NCBI GenBank assembly: GCA_037903475.1
Contig: JBAJFG010000109.1
Span: 310,001-374,000, forward strand
DNA from: Ancylostoma caninum
Lineage: Eukaryota > Nematoda > Chromadorea > Rhabditida > Ancylostomatidae
Reading direction: 5' to 3'
Length of the DNA: 64,000 nt
Made by a program: the position numbers and the translations under genes
The notes under the pieces: generated by a model
What the model was told of the DNA's origin: nothing
Databases searched by the model: none
Seen by the model: only the letters and a program-made list of their open reading frames with translations
In this document: positions 48,878 through 62,735 of the stretch, piece after piece
Layout of the letters: the number at the start of each line of letters is the position of its first letter
Position numbering within the stretch: position 1 is the stretch's first letter

Positions 48878-50354
48878 TAAGCAAACTAGGAAGAGGGACA
48901 TGAGAGTGAACTTTCCTGGTCCAGTGTTTCTGTCACAGCTGCTCTTTTAATGTTACCAATGCGGTCTATGAAGATGAAGAACTTGAAATCTTTATCATTT
49001 TAAAACATTCTCACAGAGGCAAGAACGCAAATCGAAAAAAAACTATAGTTACCTTCCCTGCTTAGTACACAAGATTCTTGTCAGTACGTTGATTGCACCA
49101 TTTTCTCAAACCGGAAAACAGGATATCGTAACTACACGTCGTTCGCAACTTTTTCAAAGGTAAACGGTGACTCTCCTTGAGATGTCTCCAGAATGTACGC
49201 AGTCGCATTGTGCACAATAATCCTTGACCATTTTGGTTATCTAGACAAAAAACATTTAGAACAGGATACTTTCACATCCCTACAGTAATCGCTTTGAGAG
49301 TATTAGAAAAAAATCCCAAAGATGACACGAAGATGCAGCACACAAATGTGAAGAAATACAGTAAGAAGCAAGATGTGAAAACAGAAGGAACAACTCACCA
49401 TCGATAAGACAGCGTTTAGCTGATTGTCGGACAGCAGGTTGTCATGAATATGGTACGGAAAGACGAATTGCAATAATTAGATAGAACAAAGTTCTAGCGA
49501 AGCAGTCAAGTGTATTGATGGTTACACCAAGAACGGAGCGTCTGTCAAAAGTTTTTGCTGAAAACATTAGAAACAACTTCAAATCTCTCGTTCCAAAAAT
49601 AATAGCTTTCACGAAAAATTCGGACACAAAAGGAAAAAAAGACACTCAATTACTAACCTCGATAGTTAGTAGAATCCTCAATCTCTGACTGGACATTACA
49701 TTTTCGAAAAGGAAGCAATTTACTCAACATTCGTTTTAACTTCCATGCGACGCTAAATGAAACAGTATGGTATATTAGTGGGATAATACCAATGATATGG
49801 TGGTGTCGATTCCGCTGATTTTCTCCGCTTTTCTCAGTTCTGACTTATCTCCAAGATCTTTCCAAAAAAGTTTTTAGAGGTTTTTCAAGGTAATGTTCAC
49901 CAGTACAAAAGCATTTCTGCTACGAAATCTCCATTTCATTGATTCTGCCGCAACATGTCAGGGAAACGGCATGGTTTTGGACTTCTCTAAAGTTTTTGCC
50001 GCTAAGTCGACTTTTCCATGTAAATGGCTATCGTGATTGTAATCAGCACCTTCGAAAACACAAACCTTTGGAAGGGTCCGAAAGAAGAGATAAAGTGGGA
50101 AAAATTGATGAATCAAAAAGAAAACGATAACATGGAAAGTGAAAATGGTACTCATATTTAGCACCCCTAACCACCTGAATATGCAAGCTAAGAAAACAGG
50201 ATTAGGGTCGGCAGTGAGGACACTAGAGTACAATAGTACTTACTAACTTCTCAATGAGAATACAACAAATACATCAAATACACATATACTAACTTCTTAA
50301 TAAGAATACAGCAAATACATGAACACATAAGCAGAAACAGATACATGCAAAGAT
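48878..50354. other. Intergenic DNA, no gene recognised
   Basis: Short frames only. On the minus strand 49398-49480 holds an open stretch (FVFPYHIHDNLL) directly followed by a good GTGAGT donor, but no acceptor in phase is visible, so it is not called as an exon. Confidence 0.4.
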
Positions 50355-50700
50355 GGAAACCCAATGGCTGAGCGGCAATAGCGCGATACGTGGTAAATTA
50401 TGGAATGGAATGTTCAAATCAAATGTTGACAGCAATGAAGATTCATTGCAGATCCTAAGAAGTTCACATTTAATGCAAAATAAAGATATTTGACAACTTT
50501 GTAGAAGAGCTTGAGGGAGCGCACCTTATAACTTGCGGTGGTTAAGAGGTGCATCGAAGACTGAAACCCAACCGCTCAACGAAAATAGCTCAACACTTCA
50601 CACACTAGGGAAGCCAATCAAATTATGTCAGCAAAAACAACCAATGAGGCTCTGAAAAGTTCACACTTAATGAAAGATAATGATACTTGACAATTTCGGG
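50355..50700 (+). repeat. Diverged tandem duplication of about 200 bp
   Basis: 50355-50515 and 50565-50700 share the order AACCCAA..GCTGAGCG or CGCTCAACG, then ATAGC, ATCAAAT..TGTCAGCA, then AAGTTCACA(T/C)TTAATG and GATA(T/C)TTGACAA. The copies are considerably diverged. Confidence 0.55.
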
Positions 50701-50967
50701 ATTTCCGAATAATTCCGAACATGCAATATTACTCAATATGAATATGTAGGAATGCTAACTAGGTCATAAGATCTACTGGCGAGGAAGGAGTTAGAGAAGA
50801 CATCTCATAAGTGGTCGTAGTCTCCAGAAGGCTAAGCCTATGCTCAAACATAAGCGTAAGCCCAAACCTGTTCCTAGACATAGTTGCTTCTTCCCCACAC
50901 CCATTCTTCCATGATGTTCTACTACATAGGCTTGTAATCTGGCACTACAGGTCGAGAAAAGCGTCCA

Positions 50968-51210
50968 CATATAGGCTGTCCGAAACGACGAGTCCGCCCA
51001 CGCACGCGGGGACCGAGAAGCTGCCACGTTTGCCAGTACTCCACGTCATCATCTCTAATCTGCGTATCACGTTCCATCGTTATCTTCATGGTATGATCAA
51101 TGATTTGGCTGTGACGTGGACGACGTGGCAGCCAACAGCATCCGTCCCAGCCGCTCCGCCTCTCGATCCCCGCGTGCAAGGGCGGACTCGTCGTTTCGGA
51201 CAGATTATAC
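50968..51210. mobile_element. MITE with CTGTCCGAAACGACG ends
   Basis: The left CTGTCCGAAACGACGAGTCC continues GCCC..CGCACGCGGGG, and the right end is its inverted copy, ending CGTCGTTTCGGACAG, with TATA on the outer side of each. About 240 bp. The 190-codon minus frame and the 174-codon plus frame across it are not recognisable proteins. Confidence 0.7.
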
Positions 51211-51611
51211 AGAGATTTCCGACAGCAGCATTGTTCAAAAAGGATGGCCGCAGCGGCGCCGAAGTTATCGTGCCCCGTTGCGACGAGCTGCGACGCGGCT
51301 ATCGGAACAAAATCTGCAACTCTGCTATGATTTAGCGGCTTACTTGGGTCAATTCTGGTGATAATCCCAGTGTTCAACCAGCAGTCTGCACAAAAAAATA
51401 CACCACAACAGCGAGGTTCAAGCAAACACACGGAAGGAGGCTGCAAAATGGTCCGCAGCTCGATCCACAACGTTTGGAAATCATAAATTCTCATTTCCAG
51501 TTACGCGTGAAATGCAATGTAGTTTATGTAGTTACGTCCAACGCATTTCACCACGTCTAAACCGGCTACGGTAGGGCGTGTCCTTAACAATTCGTCTTGT
51601 TTCTCTGAGAT

Positions 51612-51790
51612 ACGGTATCTGTTGCGTACCTACTGTAACCCTACAAGAATGGCATAATGGTACAAAGCAGACACATTATTCGTATTGTCCACTCAGATAT
51701 CCTCCTTATATGTACGAGGTTTCAGCGAAAAACATTTCCGGCAAAAATTTTGGGGCTCCGGATGTGGAAATCCACCACGAAATCCTCTTT
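51612..51790 (+). mobile_element. Mariner B fragment, copy B3
   Basis: CTGTAACCCTACAA..TAATGGTA..ATTCGT, then TTTTGGGGCTCC..ATGTGGA, follows the order of the interior of the B1/B2 mariner deletion family. It is short and diverged, and ends were not found. Confidence 0.45.
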
Positions 51791-52015
51791 ATGAGAAAAG
51801 AACATTTGAAAAAGAATAACAATAACCATAACACGTTCCCGCTACCCAGGGCCAAAGCGCCCACCTCACAGCTGCAGAGTCGTGGGATGTCCCTCCCACT
51901 ATATATGTGTGTCACCGTCCTCCTTACCCATCTGTGAACCTGTTCTACTGCAACTTTTTCTCTAAACTTTCTCACGTTTCTCTTTATTTTGCAGGAAGCG
52001 TACCGTTATTATGTA

Positions 52016-52724
52016 GTAGCTGCCGCACACAGCTTCGCTTGGCTGTTTTACTACCTTTGTCACATCACACTGCTGAGGCCAATTACTATAACCGACACAT
52101 TCAATAAAATCTCCATAATTTTGGTGATCGCATGTTAGCGAAGCTCAAGTGACCCTTCTCCATCGACTTGTAGGCGAAAAGTTAACAAAGCTATTTCGCT
52201 GAATTTGAATCGATGCATTCGTACAAAGTGCTTGTCATATTCATATTTAACCTATCGAGGAACTCCAGGAGACATGTCTTCACCTTTCTATTGGGCAGAA
52301 GAGCTAGAAATCGAGAAATTGATATTCAGTGCAAAATGGTTGTCATATGCGTGTTCAGGGTAGTGAGAAACCCAGGTAGAGATGTCCTTGTCCGTCCCGT
52401 ACGAAAATGGAAAAAATCGATGAAATCTATAAGTCAATATTTCGTGCAAAATGATTGTCATATTCGTACTCAATGTATTGAAGAACCCCAGAAGACATGC
52501 CCCCACCGACCCCTTGACAGAAATAACGAAAAATTAATAAAATCAATATAACCGATAATTCAATCAATAATCCCAGGTGAAAAGTAGCCTATAACCTCCG
52601 CCGGCCCGCGATGGATGGGCATGCAAAATTTGGTCCGGATCGGTTCATCCTTCGCGATTTCTATTCATTACATACATACACACATACATACATACAAACG
52701 TTCACTTTTATACATATATACAGA
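52016..52724 (-). mobile_element. Helitron B2
   Basis: On the minus strand it starts TCTGTATATATGTATAAAAG at 52724, preceded by A. It ends with a hairpin and CTAC, a mutated CTAG, at 52019-52016. About 709 bp, colinear with 56270-56989. It preserves the uninterrupted sequence GGTGATCGCATG (52131) where Helitron A1 is inserted in B1. It contains TACA microsatellite tracts and no open frames of note. Confidence 0.8.
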
Positions 52725-52904
52725 TGATATTTACGGTTATATCTTGCGTGGTAGTAGGAGCGGCATGGTAAGAAAAGGGCGCGGAAACTTTGAGGAGCCG
52801 TGCGTCACTCTTCGAATGATGCGGACTTACTAAAACTACTCAACGCGAAAAAAGGTGAAAAGGAAAGCGAGCTAGAATAAGACTTGATGTAAAATGTCTG
52901 ATGA

Positions 52905-53186
<282 letters not shown>

Positions 53187-54420
53187 GCATGGGGATGGTG
53201 GTGTTTGTCCACCAGACGCCTTCGCGGGAGACCTTGTTTACAAATAGTGAGGTATAGCGCAAGAAATTAGGTTGCTGCCTTGATTTGCTACTTCTTTGGA
53301 AGACTCTGATGTTCTTTAGTGTAAACTAAATAGTGTAAGGATGCTGGTGGTTCAGGAAAACCAACTTTTCTTGAGGAGTACAATAGCATTGTCGTAGAAA
53401 GGGTAATTCATACTAAATGGATGGTTCCGTCAGGGATGATATGCAGCAGATAGAGTCTATATGACGAAGGATGAGCGCACATTCACATGCAAGAAAGACG
53501 CAGGTGTGTCTCTCGCATTTGCTGCCCTCAGGCCTATTCCATGTCCTAACACTCTGTTCTCATAGATAGCGTACCTCCCGCATTAACCGGTTTTCGTCCA
53601 AAAAAAAAAACATTCACCATACGTGAATGGGTCCTACGCAAGCCTGCATCTACTACAAATTGGTCGTTATTTCCAGAGTAATAGCACGTTGTGGCGGCTT
53701 TCGTGACAATTCGTCCTAAAAAAACAAAGCTCGGCAGCATTTTGAGTCGGAGCACTGCGGCTCTCACGCGCAAATGTCGTTTATTGACATCTAGCATTCG
53801 TTGGCTTGCACGTTCAGCGCCTACACTGTGGCAGTTCCTTCATTTTCCAAAGAAAAACTCTATTTACGTTCTTACGGGAACCCGGCATCGATCGCACCGC
53901 GAGCCGACAGCGTTACGTAATGCTTAGTTGTCTAATAGCGCTGCGACACGTTGCTCAGTGCATGGATGGCCCGCTCTCCTCCCGCGAGCCTGCCCAGTGC
54001 CGCCGTTCTCTGCCGTTTGCTGCATGGCTCAGTTTGTTGTCCCTACAATAATCAGCTGATTGCCATATGTCCGTCAGCTCAGGGCACGGAAGTGCGTTCG
54101 CTATTGATTGTTCCGTGACGCGTGCGATCGAAACAGGTGTTTCGTGGGGTGATAACGACGTGAGTGACCGCATACTTTCCTGGAAACACGGCTATCTTAT
54201 GGAAAACACCATAAATAGTTGATGATTCGTGATAATAGCAGGTGTAAGAAGAATTGAAAGGCTTCAGTAAGAATCACGTGAGCGAATTTTGCCATCTGAA
54301 GGCGTTTCGTTGCACATCTCTTTCTCCAGCTGTGGTTGAATATGCCTACGGTTCTGCAAAAAGCTTGCACTATTCTTCTGGGACATTTTCCTACTTGAGA
54401 GAAGTTTTACTGTCGTTGCA

Positions 54421-54693
54421 ATGTCTCGAAAGGGCAAGACACCAAAAGTCATGGAAAAAAAGAGATTGTTTCCCCTCTGGACGATGTCCTCATTTCCTGT
54501 CCCATTTTCACCGAATCCATCAGTGTTTGCACATCCCTGCGTCAATGGACACTGCCGTTCGATTTTCCTGATGCCTGCAATAATATCTCTGGCATCCGTT
54601 CTCTTTTTCTGTAACGTTGTTATTATTTTAGCTCATTGGTGGTTCAAGGGACTTTTAGACAAGGCTGAGGAAATGCTTAGACTGATAGTTTAG
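54421..54693 (+). CDS. Hypothetical 90-aa frame with one membrane-like segment
   Basis: ATG-initiated frame starting MSRKGKTPKVMEKKR, with a hydrophobic stretch of about 20 residues near residues 49-70 (beginning FLMPAIISLASVLFF) and a charged end. There are no homologues I recognise, no splice evidence and no promoter. A chance frame is the more likely explanation. Confidence 0.15.
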   Translation: MSRKGKTPKVMEKKRLFPLWTMSSFPVPFSPNPSVFAHPCVNGHCRSIFLMPAIISLASVLFFCNVVIILAHWWFKGLLDKAEEMLRLIV

Positions 54694-55606
54694 TTCTAAA
54701 TTTTGAGAACTTTCTTCTTTGAAGCTGTTCTTGGTCTGTAATTCAGAGTAAGGATTACTCTCTGTAAACTTTGTTCTCACCTCTCTGATTGTTATTCCAT
54801 TTCCATCTATTTGTTTATTTATTCGATACACCGACGCCAATGATTACAAACACCTCCACGAAATGAAAAATTCCGACAATCCTTTAAGTTGAGCAACTCC
54901 AGGGCAAACATAGCAGTAGAAGTTTATGTTGCAGCAAGGAGTTTTCCTTATATTATTTTCATATCAGCTGTTTTATTTCCATCCGTTATTTCCGCTAAAA
55001 ATGATCGTTTAACAAGTACTAAACATTTCATTGTTGTGGTTTAGTATGTCTCTTTTACTTGTGATAGTATTAGCAGACCATCTATTTTCTTTTTTGATGA
55101 CTTTCCTAGAACTAGAAAAGCCCATTCACGTATGTACACTTCGAGGGGTCTTGATGACATCCAACGGAGGCCCTTTATCGATGCGTGAAGCCACGAATAA
55201 TAAGCACCATCAACTTGGAACAAGCAAAAGCATGTTCTTATGTAGAATGCATAGTCGTTAGCGTTTGCAATTGTGAAAGCTCTGAATTATGGTGCTACCT
55301 ACTTATGGGACGGAATTTCTCCTTCTACTCATTCTCTCCTTTCAAAATCGGCTTCGATGAAGGGAGAGTTCAACATCCCCAACTTGAAACTGTTGCTGCT
55401 GATCTCCGAAACGCTAAAAGTTTACCAATAATATCTTTGAAAATTTGCCGATTAACTTGATTTCATTTAAAAATTAACTTATCGAACCTAATATGGGATG
55501 GTGAAATGAAAATTAAGAGGGAACGTCAGGAAAGTATAGTAGATTGGGTACGATGTCCCTAGTTTGTATAAGGGCTCGTTGTCGAAAGAATACAGAAGGT
55601 GGCGCG

Positions 55607-55665
55607 TAGAACGGGTTGGTAGTAAGCATCTTTTGTAGAACGGGTTGGTAGTACAGCATCTTTTG
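55607..55665 (+). repeat. 30-bp direct repeat, two copies
   Basis: TAGAACGGGTTGGTAGTA, then AGCATCTTTTG, is repeated immediately with a two-base difference in length. Confidence 0.8.
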
Positions 55666-56194
55666 TTCTGGCTGCTTCTCACTGGGCCGCATTTTCCAGC
55701 TTCTGGACCAGGCTTACACACGTAGGTAGTAATCATGACTGTCTAGCTTCGCGACGGCAAGACTATCTGCAACATTCCATCCAGATTTTTACTGGGAATT
55801 ACCACAATCCTGATTCCCCAGCAAAAACTCATATGTCCACAATCCAACTGAACCAGCGGTAACATAGGTAGTCTTTCATGACGCTATACTAAATTCCACT
55901 AAGGTGTGACTGCAGCAGTAATCCCACTTTTGACCATACATGTATATATGTACCCTGATGAAGCAGCTTAGGACGCGAATATTCTGTTGGCTACACCCCC
56001 TCCTCCCGTCTCCCCCGTCCCACTCCAATTCATTCTTCAAGGTAAAAGAACTCTCAAAAAACCTCGAAAAATATCCCGGTAACAGTGTAATACATCGGAT
56101 GCCGGCATCATTCAACTTTTGTAGATCGTACTTTTTTAGTCCCTGTCTAGGACGCGTGCGCATTCTGAAACCTTTACGTTTAGTCTGTTTTAGG

Positions 56195-57597
56195 CGCAAC
56201 GAACCTGAAAAACAACCACACATTGTCTGCAAATGTATTGCAAACGCTGCCTAGATTGTTGCTCTGATATCTATATATATAAAAGTCAAAGTTTGTATGT
56301 GTGTGTGTGTGTGTGTATTTATGTAATTAATAGAAATCGCGGAGGGTGAACCGATCGGGACCAAATTTTGCATGTAGGTTTTTTTGGGGCCAGCGGAGGT
56401 TATAGGCTACTTTGCACCTGGGATTATTGATTGATTTATCGATTATATCGATTTTATTGATTTTTCGTTATTTTTGCCCAAGGGTCGGTGAGGACATGTC
56501 TTCTGGGGTTCCTCAATACGCAGAATACGAATATGACAACCATTTTGCACGAAATATTGATCTATTGATTTTATCGATTTTTCCCATTCTCGCTCGGGGA
56601 CGGACAAGGACATTTCTACTGGGGTTTCTCAATACGCTCAACACGAATATGACAACCATTTCGCATGAAATATCGATTTATCGATTTTATTGATTTTTGG
56701 CTCTTCCGCCCAATGAGGCGGTGAAGACATCTCTCTTGGGGTTCCTCGATACGCTGAGTATGAATATGACAACTAATTTGTACGAATACATCGATTCAAT
56801 GTCACAGAAATAGCTTTGCTAACTTTTCGCCCACAAGTCGATGGGAAAGAGTCACCTGAGCTTCGTTAACATGCTGGTCACCAAAATTATGGAGATTCCA
56901 ATGAATTTATCGGTGATAGTAATTGGCCTCAGCAGTGTGATGTAGCCAAGGTAGTGAAACACCCGAGCAAAGCCGGGTACTGCAGCTAGTCTGTCAATAA
57001 TATTCAGTGCACATTTGTTTTGATTTGCATCAGCATCATTGTGTTCTACAGCAATAATCTTGTCGAGTTTGAGCCAAATAAGCATTATTTGCCACAGTAA
57101 CCCTACAAAAACGGGGTTATGGTATAACAACGATAGGATATTCGTGTTCAGCACCTTGAATACCCCCTCCCTCTGTACAAAATTCGGCGAAATTTTTTTT
57201 TGAAAATCTTGGGGTCCCAATGTGGAGTAGTGCCTTTTCGACACATGTCACAAAAGCCGTCAAGGAAACTTTGAAGCAGTTCGCTGGGATGTGCTATCTC
57301 GTGCGGCTTATTCACCAGACCGTGCCTCATCAGAATAACGTTCGTTTCGGTTGATGTCCCACGGGCTTTCCCAGCAGCGCTTCCAATCTTCCGAAGATGT
57401 CGATAAATGGGTGAAGAAATGGATCGAGTCGGAGGACGAGGCATTCTACCGCCGCGACATCAGTCTCCTCCCAGAAAGATAGGAAAAGGTTATAAAAAGC
57501 GATGTCCAATAATTTTGTTGATTTATCTGCTTTGTTTCTCTTTCAATAAAGACTCAATTTTGCTTCAAAAAGAGCGGAAACTTTTTCACATACCCAA
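56195..57597 (+). mobile_element. Internally deleted mariner, copy B2, split by Helitron B3
   Basis: Same deletion family as 2265-2948. The interior encodes broken transposase pieces, best 'EDVDKWVKKWIESEDEAFYRR' and 'LLPER' near 57395-57480. The right end CGGAAACTTTTTCACATACC matches the outer end of B1. Helitron B3 occupies 56270-56989. The net length of about 680 bp equals B1. The left end is diverged. Confidence 0.65.
56270..56989 (+). mobile_element. Helitron B3, best preserved copy
   Basis: It starts TCTATATATATAAAAGTC after A (56269). It ends with hairpin CCCGAGCAAAGCCGGG, eight bases and then CTAG before T (56990). 720 bp, non-autonomous. The body shows a GT microsatellite, a GAAATCGCGGAGGG block, several TCGATTTTATTGATTTTT blocks and repeated ATACGAATATGACAACCATTT-like words. 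The insertion splits a mariner whose paralogue at about 2873 has the uninterrupted site. Confidence 0.88.
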
Positions 57598-60500
57598 CGC
57601 ATTTAATATTCTCTAGTATTCCTACATAAGATCTTTTTTTTTTGTTTTTGTTTACTTTGTCCATCTGTTGTGTTCGTATGTAAAATATTATATTTATTTT
57701 CTGATTCTAACTATCTTGCGTGGTTCAGATTTTCCTATTCTGTCGTCTATCGCTACTAGTACTTCCTTGAGAAAACTCGAGACCTTGTCAGTACAAGTAA
57801 TTGGAAAAGGCGGTGAATTGCTCTCATACAGCTGGCTCAATCCACCAGAGCAGATTTGTTTTTTCAGTATCTAATATAACACTTTGAGTGGTTTATGACA
57901 GTGCACAATAAGTGCAGAAATAAAAAAAAACAACCTGCATCTGTTCACGTGATCGGCTTTCGCATAAAGTTTTGCCGTGGCAAAATTTCCGGATGATTTT
58001 CTCAAGATGTTATCCAATTACAAAACCGAATGCACTTATTCTTTGAGTGTTGAACTTACAGGGAACTTCAAAAGGCTACGCGCAAGGGGCTGGGCCGCGG
58101 CGCGGCTCTCTTGAGCAGAGACACAGAAACACTATATGTGGCTGCTCTGCATTTCTTTGCTTCTACCAAGAGCACCCGAGTCTAACGCTGCGTCGCGGTC
58201 CGCCCCTTGGAAACGTCTGTTTGGAGCAGACTTCGGCAGGAACTTTACTCAAGGCAAGCGGGACTTCGTAAAGATAAAGTGAGCAAAGGGGAGTTCGTAG
58301 TTGGGACTTGTCGGATAACCATAAACTCTTTTGCAGATGAGAGTAAGGAAAAGAGACTGAACCGAAGAATTTTTTTCTATTGGTTCTGTAAAATCTGTCT
58401 GAAATAAGAACAAAATTAAGGCTTGTTTAAGAAACACACTTAAAAAGGTCCCCAGCATTGTTGTTACTGAAGGAATACTGATCAAATTTGGTGACATGTT
58501 TAGAGATACCATTCTTCCTTCAACTGCCAAAGGAAATTGGAATTAATTGATTTTGACAGGAGGTTGGGGGCTATCATGCGAAAATCCTGCCAGGAGCACT
58601 GCTTTCAGCGCTTGTAAAAGGACAGGGTCTATACAGATCTTGCTGAGACCATGTATATGGCTGCAACTGGCAGCGATCTATTTAAATCCGGAAAAGAATT
58701 GGATTTAATTGGTTTTGATAGGAGTTACAGCTGAAAAAGTACCTAGCAGTACCCACAGTATCGTTGGTACTGAATGAATCCTATTCAAGCTTTATAAATA
58801 GATTTCTGACACTACTGTCCCGCCAATCGCCGGAGGAAAATAGAATTAATTGATTTTGAGACAAGATATTGCTTTGGAAGTCTCTGAACCCTAACTTGAC
58901 CCTAAGAGTTAGGGTTCAGCACCGGTCCAAAGAATTTTCATCAAACAACTTTCCTAAAAATCAATTATTTCAATTTCTGCTAGAGCGGTTAGCTTCAGGA
59001 GAGGAAGCTCGTTCCAATGAATATGAAAGCTGCCGCGTTCTCTCGGTTACAGCGAAAAAAAAATTAGTTAAAAAGCAGTCCCCAGCACCACTTCGACACA
59101 ACTTCCTCAAATAACTTTTTCCAAAAGCAAATATTTCCAATTTCGCTTACACTGTTGTCTTCAGAAAGTATTGCTCTATCAAACTAATGGCAAAAACCTG
59201 CGCAATCTCCACCCTCTTTCAAATTTTAACCGGAAATTTAAAAAATTATAACATGGTGCTGCCATGTTGACGTGCTCCACGGCCATTGCACTTGTTAGCA
59301 CATGTTAACTCGTGTCGACACGCCGATGAGCATTATAAACATGAAACTACTGTTCTTCCCACAAACTTGTTTTAACCTGTTTGTTTACAAGGGGGCTCCG
59401 TAGATTTTTGGCTAGGTCAAAGGGGAATTCGTAATTTTTTCTGCTCGAGCTAAGCTTGTGCCGAATTCTGGTTTGGAGTTCCGTGTACCTTACATAGTAT
59501 TTTGCCCGTTAAGGTTGAGTGACGATCAGTGAACAATCGCAAGCCAACGCTCAGAAACCTCCTCGATATAGGTTGCAACCCTCACACATCCACTCATGCC
59601 TTGAATCCATGATGTCTTATTTGTAACTTTCCACGGATTTTTCTTCTCTTTTGGTAATTTTCTTATTCCCCTTCAAACAGTTTTCGCATTGTTTGAATTT
59701 TTTGCACTCGTCTCGCACTCTAAAGTTCATTGCTTGACCGATCAGAAAAGGAGAAGCAGAAGAAGAAGTTCTCGCACTACGCTGAATACAAGATATCATC
59801 AAATGAGAGACGGCAGCATCATAGAAAGTTTTCGCACTGTATGATGCTATACTCCTAATTTTCTTGATGTATATTTCAAATGTCCATGCGCACCTCAGCA
59901 TGTTAATTAAATCTATGTTTTATATACTTTTAGAATATTTCGTGAGCTTCAAATCTCACATATTGTCCGCATCGTTTGGAAAAGGCGTTCTCAGCTGCCT
60001 TGATTTCAAAAAATTATTAGAGAGCGGAAGCTTTAACAGGTCGAAGAAGACATCGAAAAAGCCGCAGATCTGCCAGTGTCCGTAGAGACAAACTCCCACC
60101 TCGTGCTAGTCTTCCAGATTTTTACATAGTGGGAACTAGCAAGCAGCAAGAGACGCTGTTAATATCCGTAGGCATGATATCATATACACATGATCCCCGG
60201 CAGAGATGCTAGAAATCCAGTTTCTAGGCCATTTATCCCGGGGAGCTAATGCACATAGACGATCATCCATCAGTCAAAAAGCCACCCTCCGCCCACCAAG
60301 CGCGGATATATGGCAGGTAGAATATGGTCCCAGGAATGCATACAACCCTTAGCTTTTCCTGGTATGAGGAGTATGAGAATGTTTTCTGGCATGTTTGGAT
60401 CAAATAATGTGTGTAATGGACTTCAAAAATCGTAAATATTCCAGGTACTGAGGGGGTAAAATCAGTGGCTTACTCGGCATCCGATTATTTTCTTTATAGT

Positions 60501-62239
60501 GCTGGACACGAGTGAAACTCACAGTGAGCCGAGCTGGCATTGATTATTGAGCTCACCTAAGTGCTCGGAGGCATCATTGCGAGGACGGGTATGTATCATA
60601 CCCATGTATATGATTACCTACGGGTAGCAGACAACGTCGACGCCCTCACCATGGGTAATTCCAATCATGCATCTGGGCTTAGGTGAATGTGATAAGTTCA
60701 TGCCCAACACCAACATAGGCTGCGTCAGGATCAGACTGTGCATCGACTGCAGGTTATAGGTGCATTTGCACACTCGACCCCAGCCACTCATACCGATAAT
60801 TTCACCTTAGCTACTCTGAATAAATCTCCATGAGTAGCTGTGACGGCTTTACCTGTTAAGATTACTCACTGTTGCAATGACTGCTGTCCGTTTTGGTGAT
60901 TTCTTTTCTCAGTACTTCGTATAATGTGAAATGCTCAAAATTTTTAGAATTGACAGCACTACAGCTATCAACTCTTCCTGATGACTCTCCATATCGCAAA
61001 AATCGACATGTCCTTGGAAATGTATCTCTGAAGCGAACACTTGTTGATGCTTAATGTGAATCATGTCAGAGCTGTGACATTCTCCAGAGCACTGCTTTGT
61101 TACAGATGTGCAATGATAAGGGCTGTCGGCTTAGTCATGGTCATTCGGAATGCTCTGGTACAAACCAATGTAATAGAGCACACCGCGTTCATCTCGCTTT
61201 GCGAATTCTAGCGTTTCCTGGCTGCTAATACATCTAATTTCCTATAGTCATCATGTTCCAGAAGAACATTCATCTAATTAGTAGAGTTTTTTCTGCCTGA
61301 AGAGCATTGCGACAACTAGTCCACTTCAAGCCTTTTAGCCACTATTTGCATCGTGCAAAGATTGATTTGGTTTGCCCTAGTTCCGGTACTGTTCGGGTGT
61401 CAAGTTTTTGAATTCGAAAAAAAATATTTGTGTCTGGAAATGGTTTCGTTTTTCTTGAAATCTCAGGTCAGTAGTCTCACGCATTTGCTAGCTGTTGATT
61501 TCTTATTTTCTCGACAGGTATAACGTTGGATTATTCCAGCAGGCGTTTGTTTTCACTTCTTTTTGTGAGCCGTCTTTAATCAGCGAATACCTCAGGATTT
61601 TCGAAAACAAGTGGATCACACGTATTAAGGCTAATCTAGTTTTATAAGCTTCCTTTGATTGAGTATGATTTTTTTTTATCAAAGCGTCATCACAGTTGCG
61701 TGCCTGAATGTTGTTCAGCAAATCCTGCTGATCGAAAATCTGAATTTTTCGATTATACCTTCTGGAATAAAACTCTCGACAAGAAGAAACCATGCATATT
61801 CAAGATTTGTGCGACATAACATTTCATGAGAAATCGGAGTTGCTTTACATTCAAGAATGCTATGATTCAACGATGAAAAGCGTCTGAGTAGTGTATCGTG
61901 CACGTCTTTTTTAAATAATGAGCGGTATCCCGCGTATCGTTGCCCTTTGAATCATTTGTCCCTAATTCAGTTTGTCTGGCGAAGCAGACGGAGGTTTCGC
62001 CCGTGTTAATTCATCAGCGCCACTGGTGTCTTCCTCCAAGTCTCCGCATTCTTGATTTGGTAAAACACGAGCTTTTATTCGTACTGTTGAGCCTTAAATT
62101 TAGTCTTAAGTCCAAAAACTACGTCAATTTGAAAATGTCATAACTCTGCCCAAAATTAAAAATATCATGGAAAATAAACACCTTTCCATCGCTGCCCGTT
62201 GTCAATATAATCTGTGTGCATTATGTAAATTAGAATGCA
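57598..62239. other. Intergenic DNA, no gene recognised
   Basis: Contains many short frames and no identifiable domain, rRNA or tRNA. The part from about 60170 to 60860 is richer in G and C and has CCCCGG..CCGGGG-type inverted words (for example at 60195 and 60236), so it may be an unclassified repeat. Confidence 0.4.
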
Positions 62240-62735
62240 CATATGTGTGTATATGTATGTTCCTTATATGTAGAAATCGCGGAGGGCCAACCGACTGAGA
62301 CCTTGCACACATATCCCTCACGGGCCGGCGGAGGTTTTAGGCTACTTTGTGCCGGCGATTATCAACTGATAAATCGATTGTGTCGATTTTATTGATTTTT
62401 CGCTACTTTTGCCCAGGTGGCGATAAGGACATGGTTACTGGGTTTCCACAATATGTTAAACACGAACAGGTAGGAATGTGTTTACTGAATCAATCGAAAA
62501 TGCTAAACACCTAAGTACGAATATGGCAACTGCTTTCCATGAATTTGTCAATGAAATAGCTTTACTGACTTTTCGCTTACGGTTCGGTGGAAGAGCATTA
62601 CTTGAGCCTGCTAATATGTTTACCACCAGAATTATTGGCACTCGCAATAAACTTATCGGCATTAGCAATTGTCCTCATCGGTGTGAAATTGCCGGGATAG
62701 TAAAACATCCGAGCGAAGCCGGGTATGTCGTCTAG
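62240..62735 (+). mobile_element. Helitron B4, 5' end degraded
   Basis: The body blocks GTAGAAATCGCGGAGGG, TAGGCTACTTTG and TTTTATTGATTTTTCGCTA match B3. The 3' end has hairpin TCCGAGCGAAGCCGGG, then CTAG (62732-62735) and T. The TCTATATATATAAAAG start is not recognisable. Confidence 0.7.

Noticed and set aside
49398..49480. Minus-strand exon candidate with a strong GTGAGT donor
   Set aside because: An in-frame stop precedes it with no AG acceptor between, so no exon of compatible phase can be drawn.
50811..51494. 174- and 190-codon frames on opposite strands
   Set aside because: They span an inverted-repeat MITE, contain no recognised domain and overlap each other.
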